A stretch of DNA of 64,000 bases from Labilithrix sp. (GTDB lineage: Bacteria > Myxococcota_A > Polyangia > Polyangiales > Polyangiaceae). This document shows positions 24,864 to 32,946 of this stretch, piece after piece. A program made the translations under genes and the position numbers. The notes below the pieces were generated by a model that saw only the letters and a list, made by a program, of their open reading frames with translations, had not been told where the DNA came from and did not search any database. The stretch spans positions 140,894 to 204,893 of the forward strand of contig JAHBWD010000008.1 of NCBI GenBank assembly GCA_019637175.1, in the 5' to 3' direction. How positions within the stretch are numbered: the first letter of the stretch is position 1; each line of letters begins with the position of its first letter.

Positions 24864-25883
24864 CTAGCGCTTGGGCGGCGGCGGCGCGGGCGGCTTGGCG
24901 ACGATGTGGTGCTCCGAGGTCACCTCTTCGTCGTCGTCGAGGCCGTAGCTCGGCTTCACGTTGGGAAGGCCCATGGCGGTGGGCTGAACCATCGCGTAGC
25001 CCATGTCGCCGGGCCCGGCGAGCTCGGGCCACGCCGAATCGGCCACCGGCTGGAGGGAGCCGTCGTTCGGACCGGCGACGATTTGCTCACCCTCCGCCCC
25101 CTTCTCCTCCATGGGGAAGTCCGGGATCGCGATCCCCGGCACCTCGCTGCCGCGAACGGCGGGCTCGGCGGGGGCGGGCTCGACCGGCTGGGTGGGCACG
25201 AGGCCGACCTTCTTCGCCAGCGCGTCGGTCGCGAAGAGCAGCGCCTCTTGCGCGGTCTTGGCGAGCACCGTGTCCCAACCGAGCGCCGCGACGATCCCGG
25301 CGGGCGTGCCGTTGCCGCTGGCGTGGATGCTCCGCACCCAGCTCACGATCTGATCCTTGCTCAGCGTGTCGCAGATCGTGTCGGTGCCCTTGAGGCGGCC
25401 GCCGCGGCCTTCGAGGTTCTCGAGGAACCACTTGTCGTCGAAGAGCCCGAGCTCGCGCGCCGTCGCCAGCGCCTTCTGCACCGGCGCGCCGTTGACCTTG
25501 CCCGCGCGCCAGAACGCCCACCAATCGGAGAGCGGAACCCAGTCGATCAAGACCGCCGCGGTCACGCCCTGCTCGATGGCATCGACGTCGATGTCGCCCG
25601 CCAGGATCGCGTCGTGCACGACGGTGCGGATCCGCTCGTCATCGTCGCGGAGCGCCGCCTTCGCGCCGCGGATGCCCCAGCCCGCGACGATCGGCGCGCG
25701 CACCTCGCGCGGTATGTGCAGAAAGAGCCGATCGGTCGCCTTGGCGGCGTCGTGCGGAAAGAACGTGTCGACCAGCTCCTTCGCGTCGCGAACGCGCGCC
25801 GTCTCCGTCCGGCGGAGCTCCTCCATCGCGAGGCAGAACTTCGTCACCGGATCTTGGCGATTGTTCCTCGGCTTCGGGTCCAT
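24864..25883 (-). CDS. Unrecognised protein with Pro/Glu-rich C-terminal half
   Basis: 339 aa from ATG 25883 (AGGATC upstream). Residues 1-215 look like a globular, mainly helical domain with Trp-rich segments (VLIDWVPLSDWWAFWRAG). Residues 220-339 are low-complexity Pro/Ala/Glu/Asp with a PPAPPPPKR end. No signal peptide, membrane segment or known motif. It lies 41 nt upstream of the TPR lipoprotein gene on the same strand and may share its transcript. A group II intron remnant lies just before it. Confidence 0.7.
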   Translation of the reverse strand: MDPKPRNNRQDPVTKFCLAMEELRRTETARVRDAKELVDTFFPHDAAKATDRLFLHIPREVRAPIVAGWGIRGAKAALRDDDERIRTVVHDAILAGDIDVDAIEQGVTAAVLIDWVPLSDWWAFWRAGKVNGAPVQKALATARELGLFDDKWFLENLEGRGGRLKGTDTICDTLSKDQIVSWVRSIHASGNGTPAGIVAALGWDTVLAKTAQEALLFATDALAKKVGLVPTQPVEPAPAEPAVRGSEVPGIAIPDFPMEEKGAEGEQIVAGPNDGSLQPVADSAWPELAGPGDMGYAMVQPTAMGLPNVKPSYGLDDDEEVTSEHHIVAKPPAPPPPKR

Positions 25884-25903
25884 TGGTAGATCCTACTTTC
25901 CCT

Positions 25904-26072
25904 GCCGCCGTTTGGCGGCCGTTAGAGCAAGACCCCCTTTCAAACCGTGCGTGCGGATTTCCCGCACACGGCTTACCGGTGGTCTCTCGTGGAGCCGCAT
26001 TACGCCGCCTTGGTCGGGAGAGCCCGACCATCGACCTGCCTTTCCACGACGCACCACCCCTCGAGAGTACAC
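25904..26072 (-). mobile_element. Group II intron remnant with domain V
   Basis: Read on the minus strand, 25974-25941 is a 34-nt hairpin beginning AAGCCGTGTGCGG and ending CACGGTTTG. It has the AGC triad, GAAA in the loop and the two-base bulge expected of group II intron domain V; the loop is GAAAT rather than a plain GNRA. The sequence 5' of it (to about 26072) is non-coding in this context and has intron-like stems; its translation in one frame gives the GKPCAGNPHARFERG string often seen where such introns are mistaken for genes. No reverse transcriptase is present. A GCCGCC/GGCGGC hairpin at 25904-25919 follows and may be part of domain VI or a terminator of the upstream lipoprotein gene. 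Confidence 0.7.
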
Positions 26073-27299
26073 TCAGCGTGAGGCCACCGAAACCCTGCTT
26101 CCGGAAGCGCCCGCGACGGGCTCGGGCGCGCTCAGGCTGCTGCCCCGGAGGCGAACGGCCCTGACCTGCCCCGCCGACGCGTAAACGAAGATCCCGTCGT
26201 CGCCGCACACGCCCTTGGCCGCGCGCGGCGTGCTGTCGACGGTGACGCCGCCGGCCACGATCGGCGCAGGGCTCGACCACGCGATCGACGTGGCGCCGAG
26301 GGTTCCCGACACGTAGTAGCCCTTGTCGTCGGTGCCCATGAACGTCATGAGGAGCGTGAACTGCCCCACGCGAACGAGCGAGATCGGCTTGATGGTCGCC
26401 GCATACGTCGTCGGCGACGCGTTGACGAGCGCGGGCGGCGTGAACGCCTTGGTGGTCGCGTCGCGCGCGGTCCACTCCACCTTCTTCGTGTCGTTGCGCG
26501 CATAGACGAGGACGAGGTCGTACTTTCCGTCGACCGCGGCGAACGCCGGCGCCGCGACCTCGTCGGCCCCCGCGCCGTTCACGCCGGCGGCGCTCGACCA
26601 TGCTCCGTTCCAGGTGCGCACGTAGAGGCCGTTGTCCGAGCCCGCCTGGGCGAACGCGAGATCCGTTCCCGCCGCCGCGAGGGCCGCCGCGGAGTTGCCG
26701 AAGCTCTGCGGGCTGCCCACGGGATCGCTCGCGGCGTCCCAGCTCGCGTCGTAGATCCCATGGTAAAAATCGCGGTTCGCGCCCGCCCCGGCGACGTACA
26801 CGACGTGCGCCTTGGCGCCGACGACCGCGAGCGAAGGCGAGAGCTTCACGTTCGCGACGCCCACGCTCGCGGGCGCGCTCCACGAGGTCGTGTAGACGAC
26901 CGACTGGAGCGCGTCTCCCACGCCCGCGGTCACGCCGAGGAAGCCGGCGCCGTGCTTGACGAGCGCGGGGAGCCCCTTGGCGGCGGCGCCGGGGATCGCC
27001 GCGCCGCTCCACGCGCCGCCGTCGATCTGGATGGAGGCGGTCAGCGACGTGTCGTTGCCCGCGAGCACGGCGATCGTGCCCGGCTCCGCGCAGGGGCCCG
27101 CCTCGCCGTCCTGGCCACCGTCGGTCTGGGGGACCGGCCCGCCGTCGTCGGCCGCCTCCACGCCCGCGCCGTCGGGGCGCGTCGGCGGCGGGCCGAACTG
27201 CTGGCCGTAGACGTTCTCGCCGTTGTCGGTGCCACACGCGACGAGGGCCGCGAAGGGAATCGCGAGCGCTCCGGCGGCGACGAAGGGAAGCTTCTTCAC
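26073..27299 (-). CDS. Secreted lipoprotein, possible beta-propeller
   Basis: 408 aa. Signal peptide with lipobox ALVAC (MKKLPFVAAGALAIPFAALVAC), then an Asp/Gly/Pro-rich linker (TDNGENVYGQ ... DGGQDGEAG) typical of polyangial surface lipoproteins. The body has repeated beta-strand blocks of the kind xGxxxLAxVGxKAHVVYVAGAG and GKYDLVLVYARND, resembling exo-sialidase/beta-propeller repeats that read out surface ligands. No catalytic motif is seen. The C-terminus abuts the group II intron remnant, so the last few residues may have been altered by the insertion. Confidence 0.75.
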   Translation of the reverse strand: MKKLPFVAAGALAIPFAALVACGTDNGENVYGQQFGPPPTRPDGAGVEAADDGGPVPQTDGGQDGEAGPCAEPGTIAVLAGNDTSLTASIQIDGGAWSGAAIPGAAAKGLPALVKHGAGFLGVTAGVGDALQSVVYTTSWSAPASVGVANVKLSPSLAVVGAKAHVVYVAGAGANRDFYHGIYDASWDAASDPVGSPQSFGNSAAALAAAGTDLAFAQAGSDNGLYVRTWNGAWSSAAGVNGAGADEVAAPAFAAVDGKYDLVLVYARNDTKKVEWTARDATTKAFTPPALVNASPTTYAATIKPISLVRVGQFTLLMTFMGTDDKGYYVSGTLGATSIAWSSPAPIVAGGVTVDSTPRAAKGVCGDDGIFVYASAGQVRAVRLRGSSLSAPEPVAGASGSRVSVASR

Positions 27300-27331
27300 A
27301 AAGGGTTCCTTAGCAAGAAAAGCGGAGAGAC

Positions 27332-27348
27332 ACCGGCACGACCGGTGC
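27332..27348. promoter_or_regulatory. Inverted repeat between divergent genes (operator-like)
   Basis: CACCGG at 27332-27337 and CCGGTG at 27343-27348 are an exact inverted repeat with a 5-base spacer, in the 139-nt gap between the lipoprotein gene (minus) and the coiled-coil/HEAT gene (plus). It could bind a dimeric regulator or form a small hairpin. No further evidence. Confidence 0.25.
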
Positions 27349-27438
27349 CTCCATGCTGCTGCAATGTGCGCATACGCGCGGAGGTCTCATTTCACCCCTC
27401 CGTTGTGCTCTCATGATCGAGGAGGGGCTCGGATCTCC

Positions 27439-29535
27439 ATGCAAAGTAGAGGGAAGTCACCGACGAGCGAGGTCGTCGAATCGAGCCGGGAGCGACCGGT
27501 CACGCGCGAGAGCGTCGTGCCCCGGCGAGACGATCGCGCTGAGCCCGACGACGATCCCGGCAGCTCCATTTCCCGCGTCGACGTGGTCACGGTCGACGGC
27601 GGAGGACGCGAGACGCCGGCGAACGCCATGGTCACCCTGCGACGCGAGCTCGCGAAGCTCCATCAGCAGGCGGCCGCGGTGGAGAAGTCGTTCGAGGACC
27701 AACGCAAAGATCGAAGCGAGTCGGCCGAGCGCATCGAGCGCCTGACCGAACGCAACGCGCAGCTCGAGGCCAAGCTGGCGAACGCCGAGACGGAGGCGAG
27801 CACGCTCCGGCGCACGCACGAGCACGCGATGGACGAGCTCCAGAACATGCGCGCCGAGCGCGACGATCTCGCGCGCGCCGTGGAGGCGGCGAAAGAGGCG
27901 ACGAGCGATCTCGCGAGGCTGCGCGAGGAGGGCGAGAAGCACAAGCGCGCCGCGAGCGACCGCGACGCGGAGCTGTCGACGGCGCGCGCGAAGCTCGATC
28001 GCCTGAGCGCGGACGCGCAGCAGTCGAAGGCCGACGCGACGCAGGCGCACGACGACACGGCGCGCGCGCGCCAGGAGGCGAGCGAGGCGCAGGCCGAGAT
28101 CGCGAAAGTCCGCGACGAGGCGAAGAAGGCCCGCGACGACGCCGCGCGCGCGAAGGAAGACAACGCGCGCGATCGCGCGACCGCGCGCGACAAGATCGAT
28201 CTCCTCGAGCGCGCGCTCGACGAAGCGCGCGAGGCCGCGGTGCGCAACGAGCAGGCGCTCGACGCCGCCCGCGCCGAGCGCGATCTGCTCGCAGGCCGCC
28301 TCGAGACCGCGCAGAAGAGCTTGGTGCAGGCGACCGCGGCCCACGACGCGTTCGCCGAGGGCGTGCGCGCGCTCCGCGACGAGGTGGCGGCGGCGTTCTC
28401 GCGCGTGAGCGGCGCTGCGGCCGCGTCCGGCGACGCGCCGTCGAGCGGCGGCATCATCTCGATCCCGCCGGAGGCGATCAAGTCGGTGCCGCCCGCGCCC
28501 GCGCCCGCGGTCTCTGCGCCGCCGCCGCTCCCGCGCGCGGCGTCGACGCCCGCGCCGTCGATCGACAACGAGTGGACCGCGCCGGCCTCGGCGCCGCCGC
28601 CGACGACGTCGGAGGCCTCGCCCGCTTCGAAGTCCGTGCCGCCGCCGCGGTCGGCGTCGCCCCCGCCGCTCCCGGCGTCGATCCCGCCGCCGACGTACGC
28701 GTCGGTGCCGCCGCAGATCCACGGCTCCGCGCGCGCTCTCTCCGCGCCCCCCGCGCCGCTCGAGATCCAGACGCCGGCGATCCACGCCGGCTTCGCTCCT
28801 CCCGGGGCCGCGCCCGAGCCCGACTACCCTGGGCCCACGCGCGAGGAGCTCCTCGCCAAGCTCGTCGATCCCGACGCCGCAGAGGCCGCCGCCGCGGCGC
28901 TGCGCGAGCGGCCCAAGTGGCTGCGGAGCGTTCCTCCGCCGGCGTTGACCGCCGCGCTCGCCGCCGTCGACTACGACGCCGAGGGCCCGGTGTTCGAGCT
29001 CGCGCGGGCGTGGGACCGCGAGCCGCTCTGCCACGCGCTCATCGCCGCGCTCCGCGGCGAGCAGGAGCCACGCCTCCGCGAGCACGGCGCGTGGCTGCTC
29101 AAGCACCTCGCGGCGCCCTCGGCGTGGAAGGCGATCGCCGAGCTCGCGCGGAGCGAAGAGGAGCCCCTTCAGCTCCGCCGCTGGCTCCTCGAAGCGCTCG
29201 ACCGCCTCGCCGCCGGACGCGCCATCGGATGGCGTGAGCTCGGCGATCTCGTCACCGCGGTGGCGAAGCACGCCGATCCGACGCTCCGCGACGGCGTCGT
29301 CGGCATCCTCGTGTCGCTCGATCGATCCGACGAGAAGCGCCGCCTCCTCCTCGACATCCTGCGTGACGACGACGACGAGGTCGTCATCGCGAGCGCCGTC
29401 AACGCGCTCGCGAGCGTGCTCCCGATCGAGCTCGATCCCGCGGTCGTCGAGCGTCTCCTCGGTCATCCGAGCGCACGCGTGCAGCGCAGCCTGCGCGACC
29501 TCATCGAGCGGGCGCGACGCGAAGCGAAGGCGTGA
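27439..29535 (+). CDS. Coiled-coil protein with proline-rich linker and HEAT-like repeats
   Basis: 698 aa from ATG 27439 (MQSRGKSPTSEV); an open frame continues upstream but is arginine- and Cys-rich and unlikely. Residues about 60-320 are a long coiled coil with heptads (ERIERLTERNAQLEAKLAN, ARAKLDRLSADAQQ). Residues about 340-460 are Pro/Ala/Ser-rich. Residues about 470-698 are helical repeats of HEAT type (AHALIAALRGEQEPRLREHG, LLDILRDDDDEVVIASAVNA). The HEAT part recalls the tails of the two Ser/Thr kinases at 11264 and 16165. No enzymatic motif; a scaffold is the simplest reading (inference). Confidence 0.78.
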   Translation: MQSRGKSPTSEVVESSRERPVTRESVVPRRDDRAEPDDDPGSSISRVDVVTVDGGGRETPANAMVTLRRELAKLHQQAAAVEKSFEDQRKDRSESAERIERLTERNAQLEAKLANAETEASTLRRTHEHAMDELQNMRAERDDLARAVEAAKEATSDLARLREEGEKHKRAASDRDAELSTARAKLDRLSADAQQSKADATQAHDDTARARQEASEAQAEIAKVRDEAKKARDDAARAKEDNARDRATARDKIDLLERALDEAREAAVRNEQALDAARAERDLLAGRLETAQKSLVQATAAHDAFAEGVRALRDEVAAAFSRVSGAAAASGDAPSSGGIISIPPEAIKSVPPAPAPAVSAPPPLPRAASTPAPSIDNEWTAPASAPPPTTSEASPASKSVPPPRSASPPPLPASIPPPTYASVPPQIHGSARALSAPPAPLEIQTPAIHAGFAPPGAAPEPDYPGPTREELLAKLVDPDAAEAAAAALRERPKWLRSVPPPALTAALAAVDYDAEGPVFELARAWDREPLCHALIAALRGEQEPRLREHGAWLLKHLAAPSAWKAIAELARSEEEPLQLRRWLLEALDRLAAGRAIGWRELGDLVTAVAKHADPTLRDGVVGILVSLDRSDEKRRLLLDILRDDDDEVVIASAVNALASVLPIELDPAVVERLLGHPSARVQRSLRDLIERARREAKA

Positions 29536-29671
29536 CGCGAGATCAAGTCACCGCGCGCGACGAAGTGATGCTCCAAGGCGACGACACGCGCGCGCGCGCG
29601 ATGAAGAAGACGAGAAAAGACAATCACGCGCCGCGGCGGGCGCGTTGCGTGGGGTGCGCCCAGCCCGTAGC

Positions 29672-30154
29672 ATGCCGGCCGTGGTGCCCGTGAGGTCGGG
29701 AGACGTCGTCGCCGGCAAATACCGCGTCGAGCACACGCTGGGCAGCGGCGGGATGGGTCACGTCGTCGCGGCCGTCGCGCGCTTCCGACGCGAGGCGCGC
29801 GCCGCCGTACGGCTCAAGAGCCAGCACGTCGCGAAGGTCCACGACGTCGGCGTCCATGACGGCGACGAGCCCTTCATCGTCATGGAGTACCTCGAGGGCG
29901 CGGATCTCCGCGCGCTCGCCGGCGAGCGCGGCCCGCTCGCGGCGGCCGAGGCGAGCGACTACGTGCTCCAGGCGTGCGAGGCGCTCGCCGAGGCGCACGC
30001 CCTCGGGATCGTCCTGCCGATGGCGATCACGCTGCCTGCACCTCGCCCGGCGCCGCCTCCGACCACGAGCGCGCGTCCTCGCGGCAAGGCGCCCGCCGGC
30101 AAGGCGCCCGCCGCGTCCTCGTCAGCTCGACTCATCCCGGGCGATCGCAAGTGA
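29672..30154 (+). pseudogene. Decayed Ser/Thr protein kinase with two internal deletions
   Basis: 160 aa, still an intact frame. It begins as a normal PknB-type kinase (VAGKYRVEHTLGSGGMGHVVAA) but jumps directly to the alpha-C helix (VARFRREARAAVRLKSQHVAKV), missing the strand with the ATP-binding VAIK lysine. It continues through the hinge (FIVMEYLEGADLRAL) to EALAEAHALGIV and then, where HRDLKPxN should follow, goes to a Pro/Lys-rich tail (LPMAITLPAPRP). The catalytic loop, DFG and whole C-lobe are gone. It cannot be an active kinase. Both breaks keep the frame, and the end is coupled (GTGA) to the TPR protein gene, which is probably why the reading frame survived (inference). Confidence 0.75.
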
Positions 30155-31143
30155 AGACGCGAACGTTCTCCGCGATCGCCACGATCTTCCTCCTCGCGGC
30201 TCCCGCGCGGGCGAACGATCCCGCGACCGCGCAGACGCTCTTCGATCAAGGTCGAAAGCTCATGGCCGAGGAGCGATACGCCGAGGCGTGCCCCAAGCTC
30301 GAGGAGAGCCAGCGCCTCGATCCCGCGGGAGGGACGCTGCTCCACCTCGCGCTCTGCCGCGAGCACGAAGGCCGCATCGCCACCGCGTGGGCGATCTATC
30401 AAGACGCGCTCGCGCAGGCGAAGCGCGACGCGCGCAGGGATCGCGCGAAGATCGCGCAGGATCGAATCGACGCGCTCGGGCCCAAGCTGCCGAAGATGCG
30501 CGTGCGCGTCGCAGCGCAGAACCGCAAGCTCTCCGGCTTCGAGATCGCGCGCGACGGGCTGCCCGTGGGAGAGGCGCAGTGGGGCGACGCCTATCCGGTC
30601 GATCCCGGTACGCGCACGCTCACGGCGCGGGCGCACGGGCGCAGGCCGTGGTCGACCAAGGTCGCGGTGCCCGCGCGCCCCGAGGAGATCGTCGTCGAGA
30701 TCCCCGAGCTCGAGCTCGAGCCGCAGGAGCCCGTCGTCACCGCTCCCACGCCGAACCGGCTCGTCGAGGCCAACCAGGGCGAGGCCCAGCGCACCGTCGC
30801 GATCGCGCTCGGAGGCGTCGGCGTCGTGAGCCTCGTCGTCGGATCGGTCTTCGGCATCGTCTCGCTGTCGAAGAAGAGCGAGGCCGACGCCGAGTGCGCC
30901 CCGCCGGATCGACGGCTGTGCTCGACGAGAGGCGTCGAGGCGGGCGACGAGCAGATCGCCGCGGGCAACGTGTCGACCGTCGGCTTCATCGCGGGCGGCG
31001 TGCTCGTCGCCGCCGGCGTCACGCTCTACCTCACGGCGCCCCGCGGCGCCGCGTCCTCGTCGGGCCAAGGCGGCCGGAGCGTCTCGATCACCCCCACCGC
31101 ATGGCAGGGCGGCGGAGGTCTCGGGCTCACCGGCCGCTTCTGA
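30151..31143 (+). CDS. TPR protein with two C-terminal membrane helices
   Basis: 330 aa from GTG, overlapping the stop of the kinase remnant. A signal peptide (MKTRTFSAIATIFLLAAPARAN) is followed by TPR-like helices (TLFDQGRKLMAEERYAEACPKLEE, LHLALCREHEGRIATAWAIY), then a PEGA-like beta region (FEIARDGLPVGEAQWGDAYPVDPG) and two hydrophobic helices (about 225-245 and 275-295). Proteins with this order are common next to Ser/Thr kinases in myxobacteria and are often annotated as TPR or PEGA-domain proteins. The coupling to a dead kinase gene suggests it once worked with that kinase. Confidence 0.8.
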   Translation: MKTRTFSAIATIFLLAAPARANDPATAQTLFDQGRKLMAEERYAEACPKLEESQRLDPAGGTLLHLALCREHEGRIATAWAIYQDALAQAKRDARRDRAKIAQDRIDALGPKLPKMRVRVAAQNRKLSGFEIARDGLPVGEAQWGDAYPVDPGTRTLTARAHGRRPWSTKVAVPARPEEIVVEIPELELEPQEPVVTAPTPNRLVEANQGEAQRTVAIALGGVGVVSLVVGSVFGIVSLSKKSEADAECAPPDRRLCSTRGVEAGDEQIAAGNVSTVGFIAGGVLVAAGVTLYLTAPRGAASSSGQGGRSVSITPTAWQGGGGLGLTGRF

Positions 31144-31172
31144 GCGGCACGGCTCATGAACCGACGAAGAGC

Positions 31173-31613
31173 ATGAAGAGCATCCTCGTCGCGGTGGATG
31201 CGTCGCTGCGCGCTCCTCTGGTGCTCGCGGCCGGTGTCGATCTCGCCAAGCGCGTCGACTCCAAGGTTCGCCTGCTCCGCGTGGTCGGGCTTCCGCCCGA
31301 TCTGCCGAGCAGCGCGTGGGCGATGCCTCCGAACCTGCTCGTCGACGACTTTCTGCTCACGGCGAAACGTGAGCTCGAAGAGATGGCCCGCACGATCCCG
31401 CACGAGCTCTTCGAGGGCTCGGACGTGAAGGTCGGCGTCGCGTGGGACACGATCTGCACCGAGGCGCGAGCGCACGACTGCGACATGATCGTGATCGGAT
31501 CCCACGGCTATGGGTTGCTCGACCGCCTCGTCGGGACAACCGCGGCCAAGGTGGTCAATCACGCCGATCGCTCGGTGCTCGTCGTGCGATCCACCAAAGA
31601 CGAGCAGCACTGA
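31173..31613 (+). CDS. Universal stress protein, UspA family
   Basis: 146 aa. It has the UspA fold markers: first strand KSILVAVDAS, and the ATP-binding motif near the end, MIVIGSHGYG...LVGTTAAKVVNHADRSVLVV (G-2x-G-9x-G(S/T)-like, as GSHGYGLLDRLVGTTA). Family members bind ATP or AMP and affect stress survival; the precise role is not known. Start at ATG 31173; a frame upstream also stays open but begins outside the fold. The gene is alone between the TPR protein and the convergent M50 protease gene. Confidence 0.92.
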   Translation: MKSILVAVDASLRAPLVLAAGVDLAKRVDSKVRLLRVVGLPPDLPSSAWAMPPNLLVDDFLLTAKRELEEMARTIPHELFEGSDVKVGVAWDTICTEARAHDCDMIVIGSHGYGLLDRLVGTTAAKVVNHADRSVLVVRSTKDEQH

Positions 31614-31630
31614 CACGAGCGTGACGTTCG

Positions 31631-32917
31631 TCACCGTGCGGAGGCCGTCCGAGATCGAGGTCCGGGACGCGCGCGCGAAGCGGCCGTCCGCAGCTCGAGC
31701 CATCGGGAGATGTCCTGCTCGAAGAGCAGACCGACGAGCTCTCCGTGCGCGTCGACCACCGGGAGCTGCTTCGTCCCTGCGGTGCCGAGCTTCTTGAGCG
31801 CGTCGAGCACGTCGTCCGAAGGCGCCACGAACGGGACGGCGTCGACCGACGCGAGCTCCCTCGCCGTACGGGCGTCCCACGCCTCGACGGGAACGCGCCT
31901 CACGTCGTCGAGCCTGACGATGCCGACGTAGCGCGAGCCGTCGAACACCGGAAAAGCATCGGCGTCGTGATGGACGAACCAGTCCTTCACGAGCGTCCGG
32001 AGCGACGCGTCGCCGGGCACGGGCTCGATCAGCCCCGCCGCCGGCGCGGCGCCGACGTACGTAGGAGGCCATCCCACCCGCCGCATCAGATCGGAGACGC
32101 GCACGCCTCGCAGCGCCTCCTCGATCGCGGCGCCCATCTGGTGCTGCGCCGCGGCGCTGCGGAGGAACATACCGATGAGCGCGAGCCAGAGACCCGGTAC
32201 CAGACCTCGCCCGAAGATGGGAACGCGGAAGCCGAACGCCATGGCCGCGCCGGTCGCGATGAACATCCAGCCGACGGCCTGACCGACGCCCGCCGACCAG
32301 CGCGTCGCGGTGCCGAGATCGCCGGTGTACTTCCACAGCACCGATCGGAGGACGCGACCGCCGTCGAGGGGGAAGCCGGGGATCATGTTGAAGACGCCGA
32401 CCAGGATGTTGACCGGGCCGAGCCACATGAGGAGCGTGCCCACCGGACCCATGCGGGAGATGGCGTCGGCCGCCGACTCGAGTTGCTCGCCGTTCGCGCT
32501 CGCCACACCGGTGATCGTCGCCCCGATCGCCAGCATGGCGACGCCGAGCAAGACGCTCGAGATGGGACCCACGATGGCGATCAAGAACTCGGCGCTCGGC
32601 GTCGGAGGCTCGCGCTCGATGTTCGACACGCCGCCGAACATGTGGAGCGTGATGTCGCGCACGGGGATGCCATAGAGCCGCGCCACGACCGAGTGCGCGA
32701 GCTCGTGAAAGAGCACCGAGCCGAAGAAGAGGATCGCGGCGACGAACGCCACCCCGAAGCTCAGGAGCCCCGACCAATCCGGATGCCAGCTCGAGAAGAG
32801 CGACGTGAGGCTCCAGACGACGAGGACGAGGATGAAGAGCCAGCTCGAATCGATCCGAAAATCGATACCGAACACGCGGCCGATGCGGATGGCGTTGCGG
32901 AACATCGTACCCACCAT
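31631..32917 (-). CDS. Site-2 (M50) membrane metalloprotease with two CBS domains
   Basis: About 428 aa from ATG 32917; a TTG at 32935 and an ATG at 32905 are alternatives. Several membrane helices are visible. HELAH (His71, Glu72, His75) is the zinc motif, and PGFPLDGGR is the family's second motif with the third zinc ligand Asp. Two CBS domains follow in the C-terminal 150 residues (ADAFPVFDGSRYVGIVRLDDV, QLPVVDAHGELVGLLFEQDI). S2P proteases of this type cut membrane-bound factors within the bilayer, and the CBS pair usually senses an adenine nucleotide. A 10-bp palindrome GGCACGTGCC (32925-32934) sits at its 5' end. It lies after homoserine dehydrogenase on the same strand. Confidence 0.93.
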   Translation of the reverse strand: MVGTMFRNAIRIGRVFGIDFRIDSSWLFILVLVVWSLTSLFSSWHPDWSGLLSFGVAFVAAILFFGSVLFHELAHSVVARLYGIPVRDITLHMFGGVSNIEREPPTPSAEFLIAIVGPISSVLLGVAMLAIGATITGVASANGEQLESAADAISRMGPVGTLLMWLGPVNILVGVFNMIPGFPLDGGRVLRSVLWKYTGDLGTATRWSAGVGQAVGWMFIATGAAMAFGFRVPIFGRGLVPGLWLALIGMFLRSAAAQHQMGAAIEEALRGVRVSDLMRRVGWPPTYVGAAPAAGLIEPVPGDASLRTLVKDWFVHHDADAFPVFDGSRYVGIVRLDDVRRVPVEAWDARTARELASVDAVPFVAPSDDVLDALKKLGTAGTKQLPVVDAHGELVGLLFEQDISRWLELRTAASRARPGPRSRTASAR

Positions 32918-32946
32918 CCGCACGGCACGTGCCAAAGCACCTCAGC

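Noticed and set aside
32925..32934. GGCACGTGCC palindrome at the 5' end of the M50 protease
   Set aside because: It is a 10-bp palindrome, expected now and then in GC-rich DNA, and overlaps a possible TTG start; no further site supports an operator.
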